NCBI GenBank assembly: GCA_052034625.1
Contig: JBPOII010000002.1
Location: 62,001-126,000 of the forward strand
Source: JAVBLP01 sp052034625
Lineage (GTDB): Bacteria; Elusimicrobiota; Endomicrobiia; Endomicrobiales; Endomicrobiaceae
DNA: 64,000 nt
Direction of reading: 5' to 3'
This document shows, piece after piece, positions 23,773-32,453 of this stretch (position 1 is its first letter; every line of letters begins with the position of its first letter). The notes under the pieces were generated by a model, which searched no databases, was not told the origin of the DNA, and saw nothing but the letters and a program-made list of their open reading frames with translations. The translations under genes and the position numbers were made by a program.

Positions 23773-26498
23773 AAAACAGGTTTCCCTCCTTTATAGTAAT
23801 ATACTCTTCCGCCGATATCGCGTATGCTGTCCGTTTGATCTTTTGAAAAGTATTTACTGAAAAAATCCGCAAAGCTCTCAATTATATTTTTAGACATATA
23901 TTCAATAGCAAAATATATGTCAGTTTCTCCGTCAGATCTTAATTTCATATCTTGAAGTTTCATTCCGAGATCGCTCATAATAACCACTCTATGCCCGTCC
24001 TCTTCTTCAACAGATACAACTCTAAACTGTAAATTATCTTCTTTATATGATCCAAAAAACATCATGGTTTTTTCTTTTGCTGCCGGAGCAGATTTTATCT
24101 TCGGTTCTGCAATATTATAATTTATTCTTGCTCCGCTGTAACATCCTGAAACAGGAATTAAGAGTATTAAAAGAAGTAAAGCCGCCGGCTTCAATTCTTT
24201 TGGCTGCTTTTTTAAAAAGGCAGGGACTATAAAGATCGCCGCTAAAATAGATGAGGCTATTCCTATAAATACCATAAACCCTATACCGAACAATACCTTA
24301 TGCTGTCCTGCCATAAGAGATCCGAAACCTATCAAAGTTGAAAGGGCTGCTATTATAACTGCTCTTGTCGGATGCAATTCCGATCTCCCTTTAAACTTAA
24401 ATATCATAAATACTCCATAATCTATGCCAAGCCCTATAAGCAAAGGCATAGCAAACAATGCAAACAGATTTAATTCTATTTTTAACAATGCAGAGATTAT
24501 TAAGAACATGCATATTCCGCATATAGGCGGTAAAATGCTCAATACTGCATAATATGGGTTTTTCCAAAACAACAATAAAACAACAAAAGCACTAAAGAAA
24601 AGCACAGCCATTATTTTTTTAAACTTTAAAGACATGCTTTGAACTATTTTTTCATCTAAACTTTCACTTGAAATAAAAAGCGTTTCTATATTTTCTTCCG
24701 TATTATTAATAACTGCATCTTTCTTTAAAACATTAACAAATACGAACTTATCGTCCAATTTCATTATCGGATTATATATTTCCGTCAGATCGAATTCTTT
24801 TAATTGCGATCCTTCTGAACTTATTTTCCCGTTTCTTAAAAACTCATAAAAGCCGTTAAAAACATCGGGCTTTATACCGTATTTTGCCGCATTTTTATCT
24901 ATTTCAGTTTTTATAAATCTTATTTTATCTTCATCCCAAAACTCTTTCCATTTTTCCAGATTTTTATCTTTTTGCATATCGCTCGGGAAAAGTTTTGCAA
25001 GGTGCATATTATCTTTATTTTGCATCGTTACGATTTCATTGTTTTTTAGTGCTTCTTCTTTAGTATTTCCAAAAATGAAAAGGAATTCATTTCTGCTATA
25101 TGCATCTCCTGTTAAACCGCTGAAAGCTTTATAATCTTTTGTAAACTCTTCAGATACTGTATTTAAAGCATTTAAAGAAGCATTAAAATTTAATTTCTCT
25201 AAACTTATAAAAGCACCTGCAAAAATAAGCATTAGAAATATAATTGCAAAATATTTATTCGTTTTCATATTGAATTCTTTTATAGCCGGACCGGATTTTT
25301 CATTCTGACAGCTGAAAATATAAGGCGCAGCAAAAAGAGCGAGAAAGACCGCAATAACAAGACCGCCTGCACAAAATACGGCAACTTGCCTGAAAACGCC
25401 TATACCTGAAAAGATCAAAATACCGAAAGTAAAAATAGATGTTAAAGAACTTATCAGCAAAGGTCTTACCATATCACGCATACTTTGAAATCGTTCTTCT
25501 TCTTTTGAGTTTTTTAAAGCAAAATACATATATACCGAATAATCAACTGAAAGACCCATAAGCACGGCGCCAAAACCTATAGTTATGCCTGAAAGTCCGC
25601 CGAAAATATAATATGCGGTTACAGCCGCAACTATTATTGAAATGGCCGGAGCAAAATAAATAAATATCGCTTTTTTCTCTCTAAGATATACAAGGAACAG
25701 AACAAGCATTAAAAAAGTTGCCACAAAAAATATTTTGTTCAGGTCTTGAGCTATTATACGATTATTCTCAACAGTATAACGCGGCGCTCCTATATAAAAA
25801 ATATTTATATTTTGAGGAAGCTCGCTTTTTACATTCTCAAAGAACAGATCAATTTTCCCTGAAAGAGCCGTATCAAGCACATTTGCAGGATAATTATAAA
25901 TTAAAAGTATTTTTTTTCCGTCTTGTGATGAAAGAAAGCCGTTCTTTGCATCAAGGGAATTACCTGATACATTTAAGGATCTAAGCTCTTTGCCGAAAAC
26001 TTCTAAAAAACCTAAAGGATCGGCAATAATAATGTCCTGCATAAAAAGTCCGGCAGGAGAATATAAATTCCTTATATTCTCTTCCATTTTTAATGCTATT
26101 TTTTCTTTTGTTAAAAGAGATTCTATATCTTTGCAAAAAACTTCATTCCAAAGAGCAGGAGCATTATAATAATATGAAAGGATAAAATCTTTATCGGTTT
26201 TTACCGTATAAAGCGGGATATCGGGGTTTTGAGAAAGAATATAGGTAAAGTTTTCAGCGGCATTTTGTGCTTCTTCCCGGCTTTCCCCTTCAACCATAAT
26301 AAAAAGTTTATTTGATATCGGAGAATTTTGAAAAAGCTTTACTTCTCTTCCTAATATATCAGGAAGCATTTCAGAGATATCTTCTCTGTACTGTATTTTA
26401 GAAAATAAAAAAACGAAGGCAGCGAATATAATACACAGTAAAGCCAGATATATCTTTCTATACTTAAATATCGTTTCCGGCTTAAATTTTAAAGACAT
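23754..26498 (-). CDS. MMPL/RND-type exporter fused to a C-terminal DUF3261-like lipoprotein domain
   Basis: Residues 1 to about 760 form an RND/MMPL lipid exporter with two sets of membrane helices around extracytoplasmic loops. The first set includes about 15-35 and a block at about 250-410; the second is at about 640-760. A new hydrophobic segment then ends in LLILLIPVSGC, a lipobox with Cys786. It is followed by a 129-residue domain homologous to the lipoprotein at 16042-16497. In known APE clusters the exporter (ApeM) and the DUF3261 protein (ApeN) are separate. No start codon occurs between the halves, so this is a true in-frame fusion in this sequence. Confidence 0.85.
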   Translation of the reverse strand: MSLKFKPETIFKYRKIYLALLCIIFAAFVFLFSKIQYREDISEMLPDILGREVKLFQNSPISNKLFIMVEGESREEAQNAAENFTYILSQNPDIPLYTVKTDKDFILSYYYNAPALWNEVFCKDIESLLTKEKIALKMEENIRNLYSPAGLFMQDIIIADPLGFLEVFGKELRSLNVSGNSLDAKNGFLSSQDGKKILLIYNYPANVLDTALSGKIDLFFENVKSELPQNINIFYIGAPRYTVENNRIIAQDLNKIFFVATFLMLVLFLVYLREKKAIFIYFAPAISIIVAAVTAYYIFGGLSGITIGFGAVLMGLSVDYSVYMYFALKNSKEEERFQSMRDMVRPLLISSLTSIFTFGILIFSGIGVFRQVAVFCAGGLVIAVFLALFAAPYIFSCQNEKSGPAIKEFNMKTNKYFAIIFLMLIFAGAFISLEKLNFNASLNALNTVSEEFTKDYKAFSGLTGDAYSRNEFLFIFGNTKEEALKNNEIVTMQNKDNMHLAKLFPSDMQKDKNLEKWKEFWDEDKIRFIKTEIDKNAAKYGIKPDVFNGFYEFLRNGKISSEGSQLKEFDLTEIYNPIMKLDDKFVFVNVLKKDAVINNTEENIETLFISSESLDEKIVQSMSLKFKKIMAVLFFSAFVVLLLFWKNPYYAVLSILPPICGICMFLIISALLKIELNLFALFAMPLLIGLGIDYGVFMIFKFKGRSELHPTRAVIIAALSTLIGFGSLMAGQHKVLFGIGFMVFIGIASSILAAIFIVPAFLKKQPKELKPAALLLLILLIPVSGCYSGARINYNIAEPKIKSAPAAKEKTMMFFGSYKEDNLQFRVVSVEEEDGHRVVIMSDLGMKLQDMKLRSDGETDIYFAIEYMSKNIIESFADFFSKYFSKDQTDSIRDIGGRVYYYKGGKPVLWIKKI

Positions 26499-27069
26499 CG
26501 TCAGACATTTCCCCGTCTATTGTAGTATTGCTGAAAGATATTGCGGTCTTATCGCCGTTCCTGCTTAAAATGACAACTTCTTTAACAGCTTTTATTTCTT
26601 CTGCAAATTTTATGATTATTTTATCTATATCCTGATCTTTTGATCTGTTTTTAGGATAAAGTATCAATTCACCATCTGCAAATTCCATTTCATATGTTTT
26701 ACTTATCTCTTTTTCGTCCATAGCGATAAAAGCATATAAATATCTTATCATCGCTTTTGCACTTTGCTGATTACTTATATCTTTTATATCTTTTTTCCCG
26801 TTATTATCATTCCAGGTTAAAGTTTTATCTTCATTTATTATAAAGCCGTAATTGAAAGGTTTATTATATTCCCATTTTAAGAATTGCGGTCTTTTAAAAT
26901 AAAACTTTCCGGTGCTTACAAGCGGTTCTTGTGCTATGGTCAAGAACTTCTTTATTTCAAAAGAACTTTCAATTGTTTTTATATCGGCAAAGTCTGACAT
27001 TTTAATTTCCGCAAAAGCGAAATTAAGAAATATCGGCAAAGCAAGAATAAACATTATTGTTTTTTTCAT
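26482..27069 (-). CDS. LolA-like periplasmic lipoprotein carrier
   Basis: The signal peptide (MKKTIMFILALPIFLNFAFA) is followed by a LolA-like half barrel with STGKFYFKRPQFLKWEY at about 52-68, the family's most recognisable block. LolA-like proteins in aryl-polyene clusters are thought to carry the product across the periplasm. The ATG at 27067-27069 comes two bases after the stop of the ApeP-like gene; a GTG two codons earlier overlaps that stop. The 3' end overlaps the exporter gene by 17 bases, which supports a shared export role. Confidence 0.82.
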   Translation of the reverse strand: MKKTIMFILALPIFLNFAFAEIKMSDFADIKTIESSFEIKKFLTIAQEPLVSTGKFYFKRPQFLKWEYNKPFNYGFIINEDKTLTWNDNNGKKDIKDISNQQSAKAMIRYLYAFIAMDEKEISKTYEMEFADGELILYPKNRSKDQDIDKIIIKFAEEIKAVKEVVILSRNGDKTAISFSNTTIDGEMSDDVFKI

Positions 27070-27071
27070 GA

Positions 27072-27500
27072 TCACATACCGTCTTCAGGAAATTCAAATA
27101 TCCTTATTTCGCCGGAAGCTATTATATTATCGTTTACAAGGATATCGGTATTTACTATATGCATTCCTGCTATTTCATCCGTTTTTTCCAAGACGCATAT
27201 TATTTCATCTCCGACTTTTGCATTACCATAAAAATTATAATCTTTTATGCTTGCAAGAAAACCTTTTGCGGTTTCAAGACCTGCTTTTAACTTCCTATAT
27301 CTGTCTATAGCCGCAAATGACTGTGCCGCTATTTCAATTAAAGCCGCTCTTGCCAAGATCCCGTTTTCGTCAAGACATATATTATCTTCTTTTATTGCAA
27401 AAGAAGTTTTGGTTTTCATTCCATCTTCTTCAAGGATCTTATCTACCATAAGCATAGGCGGCTTATGGACCATATTTTCTTTAACGTTAAAATCTATCAT
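27072..27500 (-). CDS. ApeP-like hotdog dehydratase subunit
   Basis: This 142-residue hotdog protein has the ApeP-type opening HKPPMLMVDKILEED (about 12-26) and a helix containing ALIEIAAQSFAA. ApeP proteins resemble 3-hydroxydecanoyl-ACP dehydratase and form a heteromer with ApeI; the ApeI-like gene is in the same operon. It lies 11 bases downstream of the small secreted protein gene. Confidence 0.8.
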   Translation of the reverse strand: MIDFNVKENMVHKPPMLMVDKILEEDGMKTKTSFAIKEDNICLDENGILARAALIEIAAQSFAAIDRYRKLKAGLETAKGFLASIKDYNFYGNAKVGDEIICVLEKTDEIAGMHIVNTDILVNDNIIASGEIRIFEFPEDGM

Positions 27501-27511
27501 TTTTATCCGCT

Positions 27512-27898
27512 TTATTTTGTAAAGTCTATATTCTCTCTTATACTTTTATTAAGATTTGCGGTCCAATTATTATATTTCGCATGTATCGTATTTCTCTTTT
27601 GATTATATTGCATATTTTTACTGCTGACATATTCTATGCTATAACCTTTTTCACTGTAATTAATATCAACAACTACTTCATGTGCTCTCACATTTAAAGT
27701 AGCTTTTATTTTATTATCTGAAATTTTTGCAGGTACCCAGCCTCTATCAATACAGCCTTGCATAATTGCCGCCTCAACTGTCTCTGCACTTTTTAAAGCG
27801 AGCTGTGTTTTTAGAGGTTCAACTTTAATTCCTTTTGCTGCAAATGCTGTTGTTGTAAAAAATAAAACTGTAAACATTAATGCCAATACTTTTTTCAT
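27512..27898 (-). CDS. Small secreted protein of unknown function in the APE-like operon
   Basis: This 128-residue protein has a clear signal peptide (MKKVLALMFTVLFFTTTAFA) and a mature part of about 105 residues with one alpha-beta domain. GCIDRGWVPAK and KATLNVRAHEVVVDINYS are its best-defined stretches. Short periplasmic proteins with a GCxxRGW-like motif occur in APE-type loci, but I cannot assign a function. AAAAGGAG precedes the ATG. Confidence 0.7.
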   Translation of the reverse strand: MKKVLALMFTVLFFTTTAFAAKGIKVEPLKTQLALKSAETVEAAIMQGCIDRGWVPAKISDNKIKATLNVRAHEVVVDINYSEKGYSIEYVSSKNMQYNQKRNTIHAKYNNWTANLNKSIRENIDFTK

Positions 27899-27946
27899 TT
27901 TTTTCTCCTTTTTATATTATTTAAGATCATAGGTCCAAAAATCTAC

Positions 27947-28660
27947 TTATTCAAATTCTTCTTTTATAAGTTTTTTTACATATTGTGCCATTCTTAAAGC
28001 ACCCGCTTCCATTTTAAAATCTTCCGGATAAACAGTGTCCAATTGAATATATTTTACCGGGGTTTTTTTCGGAATATAACTTCCTCTCGGCAGCATTTTT
28101 TCAAGTCCTTTTATAACAAAAGGAACTACAGGAGCACCGCTTCTTAAAGACAATTCAAATGCCAAAGAGCGGAACCTCCCTATTTCTTTTTGTCTTGTTC
28201 CTTCAGGAAAAACCGCAACATGCAAGCCTTCATCCAATCTTTTTCTTGAAATCTCTATAATTTCTTCAGCTGTTCTGTTATTAGTGTTTATATATCCGGC
28301 TTTTTCTATGAACTTCCCGTAAAAAATTATTTTAAAAGGCCAGTCTTTTGCAATACAGACAAAATCTTTTATGCCGAAAGCCTGAAATAAGAAAGTATCA
28401 TAAGTCGAAGGGTGATTGGCAACAAGAATTGCCGGTTTTTTCGGTAAATCTTTTTTTATGATCTTTTTATTAAAGCCGGAAGCAAAAGTTATTGCTAACT
28501 GCACGGCCTTTCCTTGAAAATAAAGAAAAGCTCTCATCTGGCCAGCTTTAAATCCCGTAAGAAAGAAATACGGATAAGTTATCAAACCCGCAATAAAAAG
28601 CCATATAAAAGTCCCTATGGCAAAAGGTGCTGCATAGATCTTTTTTAAGATTTCAGCCAT
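27947..28660 (-). CDS. PlsC-type 1-acylglycerol-3-phosphate acyltransferase-like protein
   Basis: This is a 237-residue acyltransferase. The HX4D motif is in ANHPSTYDTFLF (about 81-92) and the phosphate-binding FPEGTRQ block is near 153. A membrane segment is at about 14-35. It overlaps the carrier protein gene upstream by 8 bases. With the LpxL-like enzyme it gives the operon two different acyltransferases, as in described APE clusters. Confidence 0.85.
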   Translation of the reverse strand: MAEILKKIYAAPFAIGTFIWLFIAGLITYPYFFLTGFKAGQMRAFLYFQGKAVQLAITFASGFNKKIIKKDLPKKPAILVANHPSTYDTFLFQAFGIKDFVCIAKDWPFKIIFYGKFIEKAGYINTNNRTAEEIIEISRKRLDEGLHVAVFPEGTRQKEIGRFRSLAFELSLRSGAPVVPFVIKGLEKMLPRGSYIPKKTPVKYIQLDTVYPEDFKMEAGALRMAQYVKKLIKEEFE

Positions 28661-28913
28661 TTTTGTTTTGTTGCATCAAACCTTCAATATAATCATAAAG
28701 ATCTTTTAAAGTCATTATTTTACCGACTTCATAATTTGTTCTTAATTTAACTTTAAAAGCCTGTTCTAGAACAATTACCATATCTACAGCATCAAGACTG
28801 TCCAAGCCTAAATCTGTAAAAAAATTGGCTTCGGGTTTCATATCCTCCGCTTTAAGCTCAAACTCTTTAATAAGCGCATCATTTGCGGTTTTAATGATCT
28901 CTTCTCTTGTCAT
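28653..28913 (-). CDS. Acyl carrier protein (second of two)
   Basis: This 86-residue carrier protein has the attachment serine in GLDSLDAVDMV (about residue 40). It starts one base inside the stop of the ketosynthase gene upstream and overlaps the PlsC-like gene downstream, so all three are translationally coupled. Confidence 0.9.
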   Translation of the reverse strand: MTREEIIKTANDALIKEFELKAEDMKPEANFFTDLGLDSLDAVDMVIVLEQAFKVKLRTNYEVGKIMTLKDLYDYIEGLMQQNKNG

Positions 28914-30145
28914 TATTTGTATCTCCTTATGATCAAAGAACAGTTCGTTCCGCCAAGAGCAAAACTGTTCTTCATAAAAGTATTAACATTTAAAATTTCA
29001 TCTTTCTTTAAATGTCTTATATCTGAACATTCCTGATCGATATTCTCAAGATTTAATGTAGGTGCAAACTTATTTTTTTCCATCATATCAAGCATTGCTA
29101 TGAGTTCAAGACTTCCGCTTGCAGCCATGGTATGTCCTATATGCCCTTTTAAACTGTTAACGGGAATATTGCTCCCAAAAACTGCATTTATAGCTTTACT
29201 TTCTTCAATATCGCCGGCTGTTGTGCTTGTTGCATGTGCATTTATAAAATCTATATCGGAAGGCTTTAGATCTGCACTTTTTAATGCCGAGCTCATGCAG
29301 GCTTCTATACTTTCGCGTGATGGATGTGAGATACTTTTTGTTTCAGTATTTGTACCGAAACCTATTATTTCGCCGTATATTTTTGCATTTCTTGCAACAG
29401 CACTTTCAAGCGTTTCTAAAAATACCATTCCGCACCCTTCAGAGCAAACAATGCCGTCTCTTGCACTCTCAAAAGGTCTTGATGCTTTTTGCGGATCATC
29501 ATTAAAATTACTGCTTGCAGCATTCATTATGGAAAAACATGCAGTCATTATAGGATGATTTTCATCTGTTCCGCCGCAAAGAGCCGTATCTATAAATCCG
29601 CCAGATATTGCAAGATAGCCCAAACCTATATTTATAAGACCTGTAGCACATGCCGTACATGTTCCAAAACCGGCACCTTTTAAATCAAAAGCTTGTGCAA
29701 TATTTGCAAGCGGAGAATGATTCATAACCTGAAAAACTACTGTTGTTTTTACTGTATCGAGCTCTTTCTTTTTATATTTATCCGCAAAATTTACCCATGT
29801 TTCCATACTGCTTATTGTCGACCCTAAAAACAAAGATGTTTTTTCGGGAGCATTTTCATAGCCGGCAGTATTTAAAGCTTCTTTTACGGCAGCTGCCGCA
29901 TATAAAGACATTTTCGACATAGATCTTCTAAAATTGCGCGGAATATAAGAAAAATCCGTTTCAGGCACTTCGGAAGAAACATGGCTTTTTATATCGGGAT
30001 TATCGGCAAGTTCACTATTGAATTTTATACTGCTTTTTCCGGCAAGCATATTTTCAGCTAAAAGAGAGCTCCCTGTCCCATAAGGCGATACAGCGCCAAC
30101 TCCTGTGATAACAACTCTTTTTCTTCCGTTCTTTGCATTTATCAT
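28913..30145 (-). CDS. Beta-ketoacyl-ACP synthase, FabF/FabB-type
   Basis: This 410-residue condensing enzyme has Cys166 in CTACATGL, His in INAHATSTTAGD and His in GHIGHTMAASG. The triad is therefore complete. It lies between the FAD oxidoreductase gene (4-base overlap) and a carrier protein gene (1-base overlap). It may start or extend the polyene chain. Confidence 0.88.
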   Translation of the reverse strand: MINAKNGRKRVVITGVGAVSPYGTGSSLLAENMLAGKSSIKFNSELADNPDIKSHVSSEVPETDFSYIPRNFRRSMSKMSLYAAAAVKEALNTAGYENAPEKTSLFLGSTISSMETWVNFADKYKKKELDTVKTTVVFQVMNHSPLANIAQAFDLKGAGFGTCTACATGLINIGLGYLAISGGFIDTALCGGTDENHPIMTACFSIMNAASSNFNDDPQKASRPFESARDGIVCSEGCGMVFLETLESAVARNAKIYGEIIGFGTNTETKSISHPSRESIEACMSSALKSADLKPSDIDFINAHATSTTAGDIEESKAINAVFGSNIPVNSLKGHIGHTMAASGSLELIAMLDMMEKNKFAPTLNLENIDQECSDIRHLKKDEILNVNTFMKNSFALGGTNCSLIIRRYK

Positions 30146-31560
30146 GATTGATTTCCCTTTTCCATTAATTTATCAAGCAGGAATGATGATATCATTGCAC
30201 CCAATAAGCCCGGCGTTACAACTCCTTGTCCTGTAAGGAACAATCCCGGAATTTTTGTAATAGGCAAAACAGGAACAGCATTTATACTATGCATTATACC
30301 GTATCCGCTGTAATAATTAATATACTTTTTAAAAGTTGCCGGAACAGCACTTTCATAAAACATAATTTTACCTAATATTTCAGGATAATAAAACTGTATT
30401 TTTGCTTTTATCTCTTTTTCAACTTCTTTTTTCTTTTCTTTATACTCTTTTTGAGGCAAATCCCAAAGCTTTTCAGAAGGATCTGAAAATAAAACTGCAC
30501 ACACTGCCTGAGGGTCCGTATTTGAGAAATTCAAATAAAATATCTGCTCTTTACCCATAGGGAAAACTTCATCAAAATTATTTTTACTTAAAAAAGCTTT
30601 ATTTATGGTTTTATATCTTATACCCTTTTCCAATGCACCGTACAGGACGGAAAAAGCCGGCGTTTCTTCCAATTTATCTATTCTTTCAATATGATTCTTG
30701 CGGTATGTCCCTTCAGGAGCTATTTTTGCAAATTCTTTAGGATGAACGGCTGATATACATATATCACATTCTATAACTGAACTGTCTGAGAATTTTACGG
30801 TTTTTTTATCATTTTCATATTTTATCTTTACCGCTTTTTTATTTGTAAATATTTTTACATTATATTTATTCAAAGCTTCTTCAAAAGCTTTTATCAGCGT
30901 TTTTGCTCCGCCTTTAATAGTCCAAACCGAATCAAACATAAGCCCTACACAACAGCAATGCACCGTAAAAGAGACTTTTGCAGGCGGCGTGCCGTACAAA
31001 ATAAAAGGGAAAGACAAAATAGCTTTTATTTCTTCACTTTTAAAATTCTCATCTAATATCTGCTTTAATGTTTTTTCGCTTTTAGGTAAATTTAAAAGCT
31101 CATCATGACTGAAATCTTTTTTATGGAAATTTAAAAAAGGTACTTCGGCAAGAGTCTCTTTTACAAGAGACATATATTTTTTTACCGCTTCTTTTTCTTT
31201 TGGAAATTCGGATATTAATCTTTCTTCAAGTTTTTTTGCTCCTATAGGCACCTGAAAAACTCTGTTCGTTTCAAGTAAATGCACTTCATCATAATTATCT
31301 TCATCACATAATTCTATCGGAATATCAAGACCCAATTCTTTAAAAAGGAAACCGCCTATTTCATCTTCATCTAAAGCGGCTGAATAATGAAAACCCGTCT
31401 CAAAATGAACACCGTTTCTTTCAAAACCCGCTAAAAGCGGAGCTATATGTGAATACTGTTCGGCAATTGCTACGCTTTTACCTTTTTTAGCCATAAGCAA
31501 AGCTGAAGTAAGTCCGGATATACCGCTTCCTATTATCAAAACATCATATTTTTCTGTCAT
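30142..31560 (-). CDS. FAD-dependent oxidoreductase of the phytoene desaturase/carotenoid isomerase/RetSat-like type
   Basis: The dinucleotide-binding motif IIGSGISGLTSALLMAKKGK is at residues 9-28, and the C-terminal FAD-binding motif LTGQGVVTPGLLGA is near 445. Length (472 aa) and the GFHYSAALDED stretch resemble enzymes acting on conjugated polyenes such as carotenoids. It is the second gene of the operon and overlaps the ketosynthase gene. Classical gammaproteobacterial APE clusters do not, as far as I know, depend on such an enzyme, so a tailoring step that changes saturation or geometry of the polyene is inferred. Confidence 0.8.
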   Translation of the reverse strand: MTEKYDVLIIGSGISGLTSALLMAKKGKSVAIAEQYSHIAPLLAGFERNGVHFETGFHYSAALDEDEIGGFLFKELGLDIPIELCDEDNYDEVHLLETNRVFQVPIGAKKLEERLISEFPKEKEAVKKYMSLVKETLAEVPFLNFHKKDFSHDELLNLPKSEKTLKQILDENFKSEEIKAILSFPFILYGTPPAKVSFTVHCCCVGLMFDSVWTIKGGAKTLIKAFEEALNKYNVKIFTNKKAVKIKYENDKKTVKFSDSSVIECDICISAVHPKEFAKIAPEGTYRKNHIERIDKLEETPAFSVLYGALEKGIRYKTINKAFLSKNNFDEVFPMGKEQIFYLNFSNTDPQAVCAVLFSDPSEKLWDLPQKEYKEKKKEVEKEIKAKIQFYYPEILGKIMFYESAVPATFKKYINYYSGYGIMHSINAVPVLPITKIPGLFLTGQGVVTPGLLGAMISSFLLDKLMEKGNQS

Positions 31561-31565
31561 AAATA

Positions 31566-32306
31566 TTATGCCCCGATACCGCCATTCACTTGAAATACTT
31601 GTCCCGTAATATATCCGGCTTTATCTGAAACCAAATATGCAACAAGTTCAGCAACATCTTCAGGTTTACCAACTTTCCCAAGCGGAATTGTTTTTATTAT
31701 CTCTTCCATAGGAAGCCCCTCAAGCATTTCCGTTCCTATAAAGCCCGGAGAAACGGCATTAACAAGCACATTTCTTTTTGCAACTTCAACAGCAAGAGAT
31801 TTTGTTGCACCTACAAGACCGGCTTTAGCAGCTGAATAATTGCTTTGTCCCGGTACTCCGAAATGTGCCGCCGCCGATGTTATATTAACAATTCTGCCTT
31901 CTCTGTTCCTAAGCATAAAAGGAAGCACTGTTTTTGTTATATTAAAAAAACCGTCAAGAGTAACGGAAATAACATCTTTCCACTCTTCTTCTTTCATCCA
32001 TATTAAAAGAGTATCTCTGCGGAAACCGGCATTATTGATCACGGCAAAAGGTATTTCTTCTTCCAAAAGAGGAGATAAAGCTTTATCTGTTTCTTTAAAA
32101 TCCGCAACGTTGAACTTTAAAAGCCTGCATTTTCTTGAATATTTTTCTATTTCTTTTTTTACTTTTTCAGCTTCTTCATCATTTGAGCGGTAATTAAGCC
32201 AAATATCAAATCCGTCCCTTGCAAGAGTTTTTGCAATTTCAGCTCCTATACCTCTGCTGGCACCTGTTACCAATGCTATCGGCGGTTTTTTTTCAGTTCC
32301 TGACAC
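31566..32306 (-). CDS. 3-oxoacyl-ACP reductase, FabG/ApeQ-type SDR
   Basis: This 246-residue short-chain dehydrogenase has TGASRGIG (14-21), NNAG and the Ser/Tyr/Lys catalytic set (NITSAAAHFG, NYSAAKAG). It is the promoter-proximal gene of the 16-gene operon. The start is GTG at 32304-32306 with AAAGGAG eight bases upstream. It should reduce each 3-oxoacyl intermediate during polyene elongation. Confidence 0.9.
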   Translation of the reverse strand: MSGTEKKPPIALVTGASRGIGAEIAKTLARDGFDIWLNYRSNDEEAEKVKKEIEKYSRKCRLLKFNVADFKETDKALSPLLEEEIPFAVINNAGFRRDTLLIWMKEEEWKDVISVTLDGFFNITKTVLPFMLRNREGRIVNITSAAAHFGVPGQSNYSAAKAGLVGATKSLAVEVAKRNVLVNAVSPGFIGTEMLEGLPMEEIIKTIPLGKVGKPEDVAELVAYLVSDKAGYITGQVFQVNGGIGA

Positions 32307-32352
32307 TATGTTCTCCTTTTATACCTTAAATTTAGATATTAATATATTAAGC

Positions 32353-32380
32353 ATTATAAGATTTTAGCAAATTATTGTAA
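32353..32380 (-). promoter_or_regulatory. Promoter of the APE-like operon
   Basis: On the minus strand TTACAA (32375-32380) and TATAAT (32353-32358) are 16 bases apart, about 45 bases before the GTG start. The genes downstream, to 17643, overlap or are separated by fewer than 50 bases, so one transcript of about 14.7 kb is likely. Confidence 0.6.
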
Positions 32381-32453
32381 TAATTTTTAGTTTGGTTATA
32401 TCGCAACATTATTTTTATATAATACTATTATAAAAGTTTAAAGGCGGTGGAAA

